From: Mesorhizobium opportunistum WSM2075
GTDB taxonomy: Bacteria > Pseudomonadota > Alphaproteobacteria > Rhizobiales > Rhizobiaceae
Direction: 5' to 3'
DNA: 64,000 bases
Assembly: GCF_000176035.2 (NCBI RefSeq)
Contig: NC_015675.1
Location: forward strand, 434,001-498,000
Both the position numbers and the translations under genes were made by a program. Below the pieces are notes generated by a model. It saw nothing but the letters and a program-made list of their open reading frames with translations, was not told where the DNA came from and did no database searches. Position 1 is the first letter of the stretch; every line of letters starts with the position of its first letter. Shown piece after piece: positions 8,588-17,939 of this stretch.

Positions 8588-11500
8588 GCGGCCCAAGCCG
8601 CGTTTTCTCCATTCCCTCCGGAGCGCCGTTTCTGCCGACGCTGGCCGAGGCGCTGCTTGCCGGCCGACTGGTTCCAGGCTTTCGCTTCGACGGCGATCCG
8701 CTCGCTTTGGCCGACGTCACCATCTATGTGCCGACGCGCCGCGCGGCGCGGGCCTTGCGCGGCGTCTTCGTCGACAGCCTGAAGGCGCGTGGCGGCGGCG
8801 GTTCGGCGATCCTGCCCGTCATCCGGCCGCTCGGGGAATTCGACGAGGACGAAGCCGCTTTCGAGGCAGAGCCGTCGGCGGCAATCGATCTTGCGCCACC
8901 GATCGGGGCGACCGAACGCCTGTTGCTGCTGACGCCGCTGGTGCGCGCCTGGAAACGCCGGCTGCCGGCCCATGTGGCCAAACTCTTCGCCGAGGAGATC
9001 GTCATCCCGGCCTCGACCGCCGACGCGATCTGGCTGGCGCGCGATCTCGCGGGGCTGATGGACGAGATCGAGACGGAAGGCACGGACTGGGCGAAGCTTG
9101 AAGGCCTGGTGACCGGCAATCTTGCCGGATGGTGGCAGGTGACGCTTGAGTTCCTCGGCATCGTCACCGATGCCTGGCCGAAATTCCTCGAAGAGCAAGA
9201 CCGGTCCAATCCGGCCGCGCATCGCAGCGCGCTGATTAGGGCTGAAGCCGCGCGGCTGCGGCGCAATCCGCCCGCCGGGCCGGTGATCGCCGCCGGGTCG
9301 ACCGGCTCGATACCCGCGACGGCTGAACTGCTTGCCGCGATTGCCCGCTTGCCCGGCGGCGCCATCGTGCTGCCCGGGCTCGACCGGACTTTGGACGAAG
9401 CGTCCTTCCAGGCGCTTGTCGCACCCGGCGCGCGGCCGGCCGTGCTCGGCCATCCGCAATACGGCCTGGCCAGGCTGATCGGCAAGATCGGCGTGCTGCG
9501 CGGCGATGTCGAGGAGATCGGCGTGGCCGAACCCCGGCTGGCGCTCCGCGCGGCCCTTGTCGGCGAGGCGCTGCGGCCGGCCGAAACCACCGAATTGTGG
9601 GCCGAGACGCGTAACGCATTTTCCGCGCCGGACATTGCCGCTGCCTTCGCCGACGTGACGCTGCTCGAAGCCGCCAGCGAGCGCGACGAGGCCGTCGCCA
9701 TCGCCGTCGCGCTCAAGCGAGCGGTCGAAGAACCGGGCCAAAGGGCTGCTCTCGTCACCGGCGACCGTGCGCTGGCGCGACGCGTCTCGGTCGAACTCAA
9801 GCGCTTCGGCGTCGTCGCCGATGATTCCGGCGGCACGCCGCTCGCCAACAGCCCGGCGGCAAGCCTGCTCAGGCTGGCGCTCGAAGCGGTGTTCCGGCCA
9901 GGCGATCCGGTCGGTCTCTTGTCCCTGCTCAAGCATCCGCTGCTCTGTCTGGGTCTGGGGAGAGCCGACGTGCGCCATGCGGCGGAACTGGTCGAACTGG
10001 TGGCGCTGCGCGGAGGCACCGGCCGCCCCGACATCGCTTCGCTGCCGGACTTGTTCGAAACCCGCCTCACTGGCTTCGACGAAGGCAGCCGGCCGCCCTT
10101 CTGGGTTGCGCGGCTGACCGTGCGCGCCATTGAAAGCGCGCGGGATTTGCTCGAACGTCTCAACCGAGCGCTGGCGCCGCTTGCAGCGTTTCGCGGCCAG
10201 GCGACCGCCGACCTTGCCGCGCTGGTCGAAGCCAGCGTGGTGGCGTTGGAGGTTCTCGGCCGTGCCGCCGATGGCGGGCTTGGCGAACTCTACGCCGGCG
10301 ATGCCGGCGAAAAACTCGCCGAATTGCTGCGCGGGCTGGTCGCGGCTCCGGCAACGCTGTCGTTCGCGGCGAACGAGTGGCCCGACGTGATGGATGCGCT
10401 GATCGCACCCGAAACGGTCAAGCCGGCACAAGGCACCGACCGGAACATCGCCATCTGGGGCGCGCTGGAAGCACGGCTGCAGGATGTCGACACGCTGGTC
10501 ATCGGCGGGCTCAACGAAGGCGTGTGGCCGCGCAAGCCCGAGAGCGACCGCTTCATGTCGCGGCTGATGAAGACCGGCATCGACCTCGAGCCGCCCGAAC
10601 GGCGCATCGGCCTTGCCGCTCATGATTTCCAGATGGCGATGGGCGCGGGGAAGGTGCTGTTGGCGCGCTCGGCGCGTTCCGGCGACGCACCGGCGGTCCC
10701 GTCACGCTGGCTGCAGCGGCTGCTGACCTTCATCGGCAACGACCAGGCGGCAACACTGCGCCGGCGAGGCGACGAGCTGCTCGCCTGGGCGCGTGCGCTG
10801 GATACCGGCCCTAAGCAAGATTTCGCACCACGGCCGCAGCCCAAGCCGCCGCTGTCGGTGCGCCCGACGCACTTCTCCGTCACCGAGATCGAGACCCTGC
10901 GCCGCGACCCCTACGCCGTCTATGCCAGGCGGATCCTCGGCCTGATGCCGCTTGAGCCGCTCATCCGCGATCCCGGTGCGGCCGAGCGCGGCACGCTGTT
11001 CCACGCCATTCTCCACCTGTTCTCCTCCAGCGTGGCCGACCCGCGCGCGCCAGACGCGCTTGCCGGCCTTATCGCTGCCGGGCGCGCCTGTTTTGCCGAG
11101 GCCGCCCTGCCGCCCGATGTCGAGGCGGTGTGGTGGCCGCGCTTCGAAAAACTCGCCGCCAACATCGTCGAATGGGAACGCACCCGCGCCGACGCGGTGA
11201 TACGGCGGCATGCCGAGGAGCGCGCCGGAAAAACCGTCGTCGGCCAGTCCGGCGTGACGCTGTCCGGTTATGCCGACCGCGTCGACCTGCTGGCCGGCGG
11301 CATGGCCGACATACTGGACTACAAGACCGGCTCCTCGCCCTCCAAGGCACAGGCACACACGCTGCTGGCCCCGCAGCTGGCGCTCGAAGGCGCACTGCTC
11401 AGGCGCGGTGCCTTCAAGGATCTGGGCGCATGCGAGCCCTCGCAACTGGCCTTCATCAGGCTGAAGCCGAACGGCGAGGTGTTCGAAGAGTCCATTCTCG

Positions 11501-11718
11501 AGCACAATCGCCAGCCGCGAACCGCTTCCGATCTGGCGGAAGAAGCCTGGGCACGGCTGGAAAAGCTGCTGATCCATTATGCCGACCCGAAGACCGGCTA
11601 TCTGTCGCGGGCGCTGCCGTTTCGCGAAGGCGAGACCGATGGCGATTACGACCATCTCGCCCGCGTGCTCGAATGGTCGGCCGGCGGCGATGCCGGTGAC
11701 GAGGGAGGGGAGGCATGA
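8584..11718 (+). CDS. addB: Double-strand break repair protein AddB
   Basis: 1044-residue subunit of the AddAB helicase-nuclease, which resects double-strand breaks and loads RecA. A RecB-type nuclease motif LDYKTGSSPS lies near residue 911, with GTLFHAIL upstream, as in the PD-(D/E)XK domain. The N-terminal half is helicase-like but lacks an active Walker motif, as expected for AddB of alphaproteobacterial type. The start at ATG 8584 overlaps the murU stop (ATGA); the open frame runs further upstream but only as antiphase sequence of murU. Overlaps addA by four bases. I do not see the four-Cys iron-sulfur arrangement known from Firmicutes AddB. Confidence 0.93.
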   Translation: MSGPSRVFSIPSGAPFLPTLAEALLAGRLVPGFRFDGDPLALADVTIYVPTRRAARALRGVFVDSLKARGGGGSAILPVIRPLGEFDEDEAAFEAEPSAAIDLAPPIGATERLLLLTPLVRAWKRRLPAHVAKLFAEEIVIPASTADAIWLARDLAGLMDEIETEGTDWAKLEGLVTGNLAGWWQVTLEFLGIVTDAWPKFLEEQDRSNPAAHRSALIRAEAARLRRNPPAGPVIAAGSTGSIPATAELLAAIARLPGGAIVLPGLDRTLDEASFQALVAPGARPAVLGHPQYGLARLIGKIGVLRGDVEEIGVAEPRLALRAALVGEALRPAETTELWAETRNAFSAPDIAAAFADVTLLEAASERDEAVAIAVALKRAVEEPGQRAALVTGDRALARRVSVELKRFGVVADDSGGTPLANSPAASLLRLALEAVFRPGDPVGLLSLLKHPLLCLGLGRADVRHAAELVELVALRGGTGRPDIASLPDLFETRLTGFDEGSRPPFWVARLTVRAIESARDLLERLNRALAPLAAFRGQATADLAALVEASVVALEVLGRAADGGLGELYAGDAGEKLAELLRGLVAAPATLSFAANEWPDVMDALIAPETVKPAQGTDRNIAIWGALEARLQDVDTLVIGGLNEGVWPRKPESDRFMSRLMKTGIDLEPPERRIGLAAHDFQMAMGAGKVLLARSARSGDAPAVPSRWLQRLLTFIGNDQAATLRRRGDELLAWARALDTGPKQDFAPRPQPKPPLSVRPTHFSVTEIETLRRDPYAVYARRILGLMPLEPLIRDPGAAERGTLFHAILHLFSSSVADPRAPDALAGLIAAGRACFAEAALPPDVEAVWWPRFEKLAANIVEWERTRADAVIRRHAEERAGKTVVGQSGVTLSGYADRVDLLAGGMADILDYKTGSSPSKAQAHTLLAPQLALEGALLRRGAFKDLGACEPSQLAFIRLKPNGEVFEESILEHNRQPRTASDLAEEAWARLEKLLIHYADPKTGYLSRALPFREGETDGDYDHLARVLEWSAGGDAGDEGGEA

Positions 11719-14700
11719 AGAAGGCCTATCCCATCCCGAGCGACACGGCGACCAGCCAAGCCCGCGCGGCCGATCCCCAGAACTCCGCCTGGGTGTCGGC
11801 CAATGCCGGCTCCGGCAAGACCCATGTGCTGGCCCAGCGTGTCATCCGGCTGCTGCTCAACGGCACCGATCCGTCGAAGATCCTGTGCCTGACCTATACG
11901 CGCGCCGCGGCCGCCAACATGTCGAACCGGGTGTTCTCGACGCTGTCGGAATGGACATCCCTTGGTGACGCGGATCTCGCCGCCAGGATCGAAGCGCTGG
12001 AAGGCCGCCGGCCCGACCGCGACACCATGCGCCGCGCGCGGCGCCTGTTCGCCGAGGCGCTGGAGACGCCGGGCGGGCTGAAGATCCAGACCATCCACGC
12101 CTTCTGCGAATCCGTGCTCCACCAGTTCCCGCTGGAAGCCAACATCCCGTCCCATTTCGAGATGCTGGACAGCCAGATGGAAGCGTCGCTCTTTGCCGCC
12201 GCGCGCCGGGAGATGATTTCGGCCGCCGGTGACGCGGATTTGACCGAGGCCTTCGCCACCGTGCTGGAACGCGGCGGCGAGGCCGGGCTCGATGCCTTGC
12301 TGGGCGAGATCGTGCGCAAGCGCGACGGCTTGCGTTATTTCCTCGATGCGGTCGGGCGTGACAGCTTCCAGCCCTTGTTCGATGAATTCCATTTCCGTCC
12401 TGGCCAGACCGCCGAGGGCATAGCGGCCTCGGCCTGGCCGTTGCCCGGCTTCCTGCCGGACTATTTCACCGGCTTTGCCCAGGCCGCCGAATCCACCGAC
12501 GCCAGGTCGGTGCTCAACAACATCCTGCCCTATGCGCGCCGGGCCTTCGCCGAGAGCGATCCCGTTCGCCGCCTGCAGCAGCTTGCAAGGGCCTTCCTCA
12601 AGACCGATGGCGATCCCTACGATCCGGCAAAGGCTTTCAAGAAAGCGCTGACCGACCGGCTGCCGGATCTGGCCGACCGCTACCTGTCGGCATCCAGCGC
12701 CATCATCGAGACCGTCGACCGGCTGGCGCTGTTCCGGATGCTGGAAGGCACGGCTGCCGCGCTGACCATCGCCGACTGGCTGATCGCCCGCTACGAGGTC
12801 TTGAAGCGCGGCCGCGGCTTTCTTGACTTCAACGATTTGATCACCCGCACAGTCAACCTCCTGGCGCGGCCAGATGCCGGCCCCTGGGTGCAGTACAAGC
12901 TCGACCAGGGCATCGATCACATCCTGCTCGACGAGGCGCAGGACACCAGCCCGGATCAATGGGAAGTGGTGAAGCGGCTGGCGGAAGAATTTTTCGCCGG
13001 CTTCGGTGCCCGCGACCGTGTCCACCGCACGGTCTTCGCCGTCGGCGACGAGAAGCAGTCGATCTATTCCTTCCAAGGCGCGGCCCCGGATTCCTTCGCC
13101 GACAGCCGGCTGCTGTTTTCAAGCAGGGTGCGCGACGCCGAGGCATCTTTCGCCGACCTCAAGCTGACCTGGTCGTTCCGCTCGACCGACGATGTGCTTT
13201 CCGCCGTCGACCGCGTCTTTGCCGATCCTGTCGTGCGGCGCGGCATCAGCCACGATCCCGACCCGCTGAGCCATAAGGCGATCCGCACCGACGCGCCGGG
13301 CTATGTCGAGGTGTGGCCGTCGATCGGTGCCGATATCGTCGACGAGCCCGACGACTGGACGCAGGCGATCGACCACGCCCATGCGCCGGCGGTGCGGGTT
13401 GCCGAGAATGTGGCGACGACCATTGCCGGCTGGATCGGCAACGGAGAGATCATCGAGGGCCGCGGCAAGCGGCTGCGGCCGGGCGACGTGCTGGTGCTGG
13501 TGCGCAAGCGCGACAGCTTCGTCCACGCGCTGACGCGGGCGCTCAAGCGCCGTGACATTCCGGTCGCCGGCGCCGACCGGCTGAGCCTGCCGGGCCACAT
13601 CGCGGTCAAGGACCTGATCGCGCTCGGCCGCCTGCTGATCCAGCCGCAGGACGATTTGTCGCTCGCCGCCGTGCTGCGCAGCCCGATCTTCGACCTGCCG
13701 GAGGAGACGCTTTTTGCGCTCGCCGCGCAACGAGCGCCCGGCCTGTCGCTGGCCACGTCGCTGCGCCAGCATGCCGGCGAAAGCGAAGCGCTGGCGATAG
13801 TCGTCGCCCAACTCGACATCTGGACCGATGAGGCCGCCTTCAAGCCGGTGTTCGAATTCTATGCCGGCCTTCTGGCCCGCGATGGCGTGCGCCGCAAGAT
13901 GATCGCGCGGCTCGGCCCGGAAGCCGGCGACATCCTCGATGAGTTCCTGAGTTTCTGCCTTGCCGAGGAACGAACCGGCCTGCCCGGGCTGGAAGCCTTC
14001 CTGTCGACGCTGGAAAACGCCGGGCCCGAGATCAAGCGTGAGATGGACCAGACCCGCGACGAGGTCCGCGTCATGACCGTGCATGCCGCCAAGGGCCTGG
14101 AAGCGCCTGTCGTGTTCCTGGTCGACGGCGGCTCCGCCCCGTTCAGCGACCAGCATTTGCCACGCCTGATGCCATTCGACGGCTCGGGCTGGGTCGGCAA
14201 GGGTTATCTCTGGCGTTCGGCCAGCGATGTCGCGAACGGCTTCTCGAAGGCGGCGGCGGCGCGAGCCCGCGAACTCGCCGACGACGAATACCGCCGGCTG
14301 CTCTATGTCGGCATGACCCGCGCCGAGGACCGGCTGATCGTCTGCGGCTATCACGGCAAGCGGGCGCCGAACACCGGCACCTGGCATTCGATCGTCAGCC
14401 GTGCGCTGATCGGGGCGCCGGAGAGCGAACAGCGTGCGCATCCTGCCGGCGGCGAGCCGGTGTATCGTTTCCATGTCACCGAGCTGCCGCCAGTGGCGCT
14501 CGCCACGGCAGAGCAAGCGAGGCAAACGGACGCTTTCGGCCCGTTGCCGACGAACCTGTTTCGACCCTTGCCGCCCTTCGAGGATCTGCCGCGGCCGCTC
14601 TCGCCATCCGGCGCCTCGGCGCTGATCGAAGAAGGCAAGGAAACGGTGGTCGACAAAGCTTCGCCGGTGCTCGATGCCGATGCCGAGCCAGGATTTGCCG

Positions 14701-15215
14701 TGCTGCGCGGGCTCGCGCTGCATAAATTGCTGCAAATGCTGCCCGGCATTGCCGAGGACCAACGGGAGGGCGCGGCGGCACGCTACCTCGCGCGAACGGG
14801 TGCGGAATGGCCGCCGGCAGAGCGCGAAAAAGCCCTGGCCTCGGTCATCGCCATCCTAGCCGACCCCTATCTCGGCCAGCTGTTTGCGCCATCCTCGCGC
14901 GCGGAGGTCGCGATCATGGGCAGCCTGGAGGTAAGGGGAAAAAACCGCTCGATTTCCGGCAAGATCGACCGGCTGGCGGTGACCCCGGACGCGGTCTCGA
15001 TCGTCGACTACAAGACCAACCGGCCGGCGCCAGCCGGTCTGGCCGAGGTTCCGCCGGCCTATCTGCTGCAGCTCGCGCTTTATCGCGCCCTGCTGCAGCC
15101 GCTTTATCCCGGGCGCGAGGTCAAGGCGGCCCTGCTGTTCACCGAAGCGCCACGGCTGATCGAACTGCCGGCCGGGGCCATGGATGACGCCCTTGCCCGA
15201 CTCACGGGAGCGTGA
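11715..15215 (+). CDS. addA: Double-strand break repair helicase-nuclease AddA
   Basis: 1166-residue UvrD-family helicase with a C-terminal nuclease. Motifs in order: Walker A ANAGSGKTHVL (~30-40), LLDEAQDTSP (~403), VGDEKQSIYSFQG, TVHAAKGLEAPVVF (~788), LLYVGMTRAEDR (~862) and the nuclease motif VDYKTNRPAP (~1096). It translocates on DNA and cleaves both strands with AddB until recombination hotspots are met. The ATG at 11715 follows a strong GGGAGGGGAGG ribosome site and overlaps addB by four bases. A 75-base gap then leads to trxA, the usual downstream gene in rhizobia. Confidence 0.96.
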   Translation: MKKAYPIPSDTATSQARAADPQNSAWVSANAGSGKTHVLAQRVIRLLLNGTDPSKILCLTYTRAAAANMSNRVFSTLSEWTSLGDADLAARIEALEGRRPDRDTMRRARRLFAEALETPGGLKIQTIHAFCESVLHQFPLEANIPSHFEMLDSQMEASLFAAARREMISAAGDADLTEAFATVLERGGEAGLDALLGEIVRKRDGLRYFLDAVGRDSFQPLFDEFHFRPGQTAEGIAASAWPLPGFLPDYFTGFAQAAESTDARSVLNNILPYARRAFAESDPVRRLQQLARAFLKTDGDPYDPAKAFKKALTDRLPDLADRYLSASSAIIETVDRLALFRMLEGTAAALTIADWLIARYEVLKRGRGFLDFNDLITRTVNLLARPDAGPWVQYKLDQGIDHILLDEAQDTSPDQWEVVKRLAEEFFAGFGARDRVHRTVFAVGDEKQSIYSFQGAAPDSFADSRLLFSSRVRDAEASFADLKLTWSFRSTDDVLSAVDRVFADPVVRRGISHDPDPLSHKAIRTDAPGYVEVWPSIGADIVDEPDDWTQAIDHAHAPAVRVAENVATTIAGWIGNGEIIEGRGKRLRPGDVLVLVRKRDSFVHALTRALKRRDIPVAGADRLSLPGHIAVKDLIALGRLLIQPQDDLSLAAVLRSPIFDLPEETLFALAAQRAPGLSLATSLRQHAGESEALAIVVAQLDIWTDEAAFKPVFEFYAGLLARDGVRRKMIARLGPEAGDILDEFLSFCLAEERTGLPGLEAFLSTLENAGPEIKREMDQTRDEVRVMTVHAAKGLEAPVVFLVDGGSAPFSDQHLPRLMPFDGSGWVGKGYLWRSASDVANGFSKAAAARARELADDEYRRLLYVGMTRAEDRLIVCGYHGKRAPNTGTWHSIVSRALIGAPESEQRAHPAGGEPVYRFHVTELPPVALATAEQARQTDAFGPLPTNLFRPLPPFEDLPRPLSPSGASALIEEGKETVVDKASPVLDADAEPGFAVLRGLALHKLLQMLPGIAEDQREGAAARYLARTGAEWPPAEREKALASVIAILADPYLGQLFAPSSRAEVAIMGSLEVRGKNRSISGKIDRLAVTPDAVSIVDYKTNRPAPAGLAEVPPAYLLQLALYRALLQPLYPGREVKAALLFTEAPRLIELPAGAMDDALARLTGA

Positions 15216-15290
15216 CACAAGACCTGCTTGAAGAAGGGCGCGAGAACCACCACATGTGGTGCGACGAAAACTTTCGAAAGGATTTTCCGC

Positions 15291-15614
15291 ATGACCACGG
15301 TCAAGGTCGACAAGAGCAATTTCCAGGCCGATGTGCTTAACGCCAACGTACCGGTCGTCGTCGATTTCTGGGCGGAATGGTGCGGTCCCTGCAAGATGAT
15401 CGCCCCGGCGCTCGAAGACATCGCCACCGAACTTGGCGCGAAGGTGAAGATCGCCAAGCTGAACATCGACGAGAACCCCGAACTCGCCGCACAGTTCGGC
15501 GTGCGTTCGATCCCGACGCTGATGATCTTCAAGGGCGGCGAAGTGGCCGACATGAAGGTTGGTGCCGCGCCCAAGACCGCGCTCTCGCACTGGATCAATG
15601 GCAGCCTCGCCTGA
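15291..15614 (+). CDS. trxA: Thioredoxin 1
   Basis: 107-residue cytosolic disulfide reductase. The active site WCGPCKM is at residues ~29-35 and the cis-Pro loop SIPTLMIF at ~71-78, both canonical. The ATG at 15291 is preceded by GAAAGGA and gives the standard thioredoxin length; the frame is open 63 bases upstream but without family similarity. It sits behind addA and ends at a strong terminator, and may be transcribed from its own promoter in the 75-base gap as well as by read-through. Confidence 0.97.
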   Translation: MTTVKVDKSNFQADVLNANVPVVVDFWAEWCGPCKMIAPALEDIATELGAKVKIAKLNIDENPELAAQFGVRSIPTLMIFKGGEVADMKVGAAPKTALSHWINGSLA

Positions 15615-15635
15615 CCCCCGGAAAAATTCGGATTG

Positions 15636-15664
15636 AAAAGCCCGGCCTCGCGCCGGGCTTTTTG
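15636..15664 (+). terminator. Rho-independent terminator of trxA
   Basis: AAAAGCCCGGC pairs with GCCGGGCTTTTT around a five-base loop, 21 bases after the trxA stop. It ends the long divL-to-trxA collinear block. Confidence 0.92.
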
Positions 15665-15746
15665 TTGGCGTCATCGCTGGGCTTCTCTGGCCCTCACGTC
15701 CGGGCACTCCATGTCTTCTGTTGGCAGCAGATAGAGGGAGAACGTC

Positions 15747-16028
15747 ATGACCGGATCCGCCAGGGCCACCGTCTTCATCGACAATGAGCGCGTCATCGTC
15801 ACCGAATACCGCTTCCAGCCGGGCGACAATACCGGCTGGCACCGCCATGGCCACGACTATGTCGTGGTGCCGCTGATGGACGGCAAGGTGAAACTGGTGA
15901 CCAAGGATGGCGAGACCTTCGCCGAAATGAAGAAGGGCTCGCCCTATTTCCGCAAGGAGGGTGTCGAACACGACGTCATCAACGCCAATGAGGGCGAATA
16001 CGCGTTTATCGAGGTCGAGCTGAAATAA
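15747..16028 (+). CDS. Small single-domain cupin protein
   Basis: 93-residue cupin. Motif 1 is visible as WHRHGHDYVVVPL, with three His available for metal binding, and motif 2 as GVEHDVINANEGEYAF (residues ~73-88). The protein is small and soluble, without a signal peptide. Similar stand-alone cupins bind a metal and a small carboxylate or hormone-like ligand, but no substrate can be assigned. The ATG follows GGGAGAACGTC. It converges on the VOC-family gene 21 bases away and has no operon partner. Confidence 0.8.
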   Translation: MTGSARATVFIDNERVIVTEYRFQPGDNTGWHRHGHDYVVVPLMDGKVKLVTKDGETFAEMKKGSPYFRKEGVEHDVINANEGEYAFIEVELK

Positions 16029-16049
16029 GCCGGTCGCACCGCTGAGCGA

Positions 16050-16469
16050 TCACCAGTCGGCGATGCGGTCGCCACCGACGAATTGCGCGCTTTCGTCGGT
16101 GTATTCGAACAGCTCGATCTTCACCCCGTTGGGATCGCGGATCCAGGCTTGGTAGGTGCTGTCGCAGGCGTGTTTCTTGGCCGTAACCTCGATGTCCTTC
16201 GACTTGATATGGGCAATCGCCGCATCGATGTTTTCCACCTCAAGGCAGAAGTGGTTGATCTGGTTCTGCTCGCTATATGCAGTGCCATCCTTCTGGAACA
16301 CCTCGACATGGCTGCGGCCGCCGCAATTGAGATAGAAGCCGAACACCTTGCCGTCGCGCACGAAATTGAACTGCGTGTCGAGGCCGAGCACGTCGCGATA
16401 AAAGGCTCGCGTCGCTTCCAGGTCATGCGCGAAGATGCAGACATGGGCGAGCTGCTTGACCTTGATCAT
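16050..16469 (-). CDS. VOC-superfamily (glyoxalase/dioxygenase-like) protein
   Basis: 139-residue vicinal-oxygen-chelate protein with two beta-alpha-beta-beta-beta repeats: QLAHVCIFAHDLEATRAFY at residues ~6-24 and a second half containing NHFCLEVENID and DPNGVKIELFEY. The metal ligand pattern (His9, a central His and the Glu of IELFEY) matches glyoxalase I and lactoylglutathione lyase-like enzymes. Reaction and substrate cannot be specified from sequence; an enzyme acting on a methylglyoxal conjugate, a dioxygenase or an isomerase are all possible. Encoded 25 bases after folC in the same direction, so it may ride on the trp-accD-folC transcript. Confidence 0.82.
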   Translation of the reverse strand: MIKVKQLAHVCIFAHDLEATRAFYRDVLGLDTQFNFVRDGKVFGFYLNCGGRSHVEVFQKDGTAYSEQNQINHFCLEVENIDAAIAHIKSKDIEVTAKKHACDSTYQAWIRDPNGVKIELFEYTDESAQFVGGDRIADW

Positions 16470-16494
16470 GACCGGCTCCTTGCAGTGAATGGCC

Positions 16495-17820
16495 TCAGGT
16501 CGGTGGCGTGCCGTTCTCGTCCAACACCGCGCCGGCCAAATAGAGCGAGCCGCCGATCAGGATACGCGGCGGCGGGCCGTCCCAGGTGTCGCGCAGCAGC
16601 ATCAGGGCGTTGGCGACGGAACTCATCGGCTCGGCCGTCAACCCGGCCTCCGTGGCGCGGATCGCCAGTTCGTCATTCGGCACGCCGGCATCGCTCGTAT
16701 TCACCGGCACGGTGTAGACATGCCGGACGAGGCCCTTGAAGGCACGGAAATAGCCGCTCTGGTCCTTGGTGTTGATCATGCCCGAGATGAGAAACAGCGG
16801 ACGCGGGTTCTTTTCTTCCTGTTCGGCCAGTGCCTCGGCAACGACCACGCCGGCGCCCGGATTGTGACCGCCGTCGAGCCAGATGTCGGCGCCCCTTGGC
16901 GCCAGGTCCGCCAGCCGGCCCTGCGCCAGTTTCTGCATGCGGCCGGGCCAGGCGACATTGGTCATCGCCTTTTCGGCGGCGCGGTGGCTGATCTCGAAGC
17001 CGGCTGCCTTGACCGCGGCGATCGCCGCAGCCGCGTTGGCGACCTGGTGGCGCCCGGGCAGGCGCGGCAGCGGCAGGTCCATCAGCCCGTCCTCGTCCTG
17101 GTAGACCATGCGGCCGTTTTCCTCGAAGGCGAGGAAATCCTGGCCGTAGACGAAGGTCGGGCATTCCAGCCGCTCGGCGGTTTCGATCAGCACCTGCAGC
17201 GCTGTCTCGCTTTCCTGCGAGCCGATGACCACGGGGCAACCGCGCTTCATGATGCCGGCCTTTTCGGCGGCGATCAGCTCGACCCGGTCGCCGAGATAGG
17301 CCTCATGGTCCATCGACACCGGCATGATCACCGACACGGCGGGCCTCTCCACGACATTGGTGGCGTCGAAGCGGCCGCCGAGGCCGACCTCGATGATGGC
17401 GGCTTCCGCCGGATGTTCGGAAAACAGGATGAAGGTGACGGCGGTGAGTATCTCGAAGACGGTGATCTTCTGGCCGTCATTGGCCTTGGCGACGCGGGCG
17501 ATGGCTTCGGCGAAGATATCGTCGTCGACCAGCCTGCCGCCACCCTCGGCGGCAAGCCGGTAGCGCTCGTGCCAGCTGACCAGATGCGGCGAGGTGTGGA
17601 CGTGGACGAGGCGGCCGGAAGCCTCAAGCAGCGCCCGCGCGAAGGCGGCGCAGGAGCCCTTGCCGTTGGTACCGGCGATATGGATGACCGGCGGCAGCAG
17701 ATCCTGCGGGTTGCCCAGCCGCTCCAAAAGCCGCGTGATGCGGTCGAGCGAAAGGTCGAAGCCTTTCGGGTGAAGCGCCATCAGGGCTTCGATTTCGCGG
17801 TCGGCGGCGAGCGTCGTCAT
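16495..17820 (-). CDS. folC: Bifunctional folylpolyglutamate synthase/dihydrofolate synthase
   Basis: 441-residue Mur-ligase-family enzyme that adds Glu to dihydropteroate and to reduced folates. The P-loop HIAGTNGKGS is near residues 47-56, and the second conserved region TSPHLVSWHERYR and the motif DGGHNPGAG are intact. The start at 17820 is preceded by AGGGAA; an in-frame ATG at 17838 would add six residues. It is the last gene of the trpF-trpB-trpA-accD-folC group, an order conserved across Alphaproteobacteria that links tryptophan, fatty-acid and folate synthesis, probably for growth coupling instead of pathway logic. Confidence 0.95.
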   Translation of the reverse strand: MTTLAADREIEALMALHPKGFDLSLDRITRLLERLGNPQDLLPPVIHIAGTNGKGSCAAFARALLEASGRLVHVHTSPHLVSWHERYRLAAEGGGRLVDDDIFAEAIARVAKANDGQKITVFEILTAVTFILFSEHPAEAAIIEVGLGGRFDATNVVERPAVSVIMPVSMDHEAYLGDRVELIAAEKAGIMKRGCPVVIGSQESETALQVLIETAERLECPTFVYGQDFLAFEENGRMVYQDEDGLMDLPLPRLPGRHQVANAAAAIAAVKAAGFEISHRAAEKAMTNVAWPGRMQKLAQGRLADLAPRGADIWLDGGHNPGAGVVVAEALAEQEEKNPRPLFLISGMINTKDQSGYFRAFKGLVRHVYTVPVNTSDAGVPNDELAIRATEAGLTAEPMSSVANALMLLRDTWDGPPPRILIGGSLYLAGAVLDENGTPPT

Positions 17821-17939
17821 GACAGATTCCCTGAGCATGGCCTGAGAACCAGAAACGATTCCGGAATGGCCATGGCAATCAAAAGGCTACAGCGCGCGAC
17901 TGCCCTCGTGCAATCACGGTCGCGGCGTGTCGTGTCGCG

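Noticed and set aside
8452..10623. Minus-strand open frame of 723 codons opposite murU/addB
   Set aside because: Shadow of the addB coding strand; no ribosome site, motif or coding signature.
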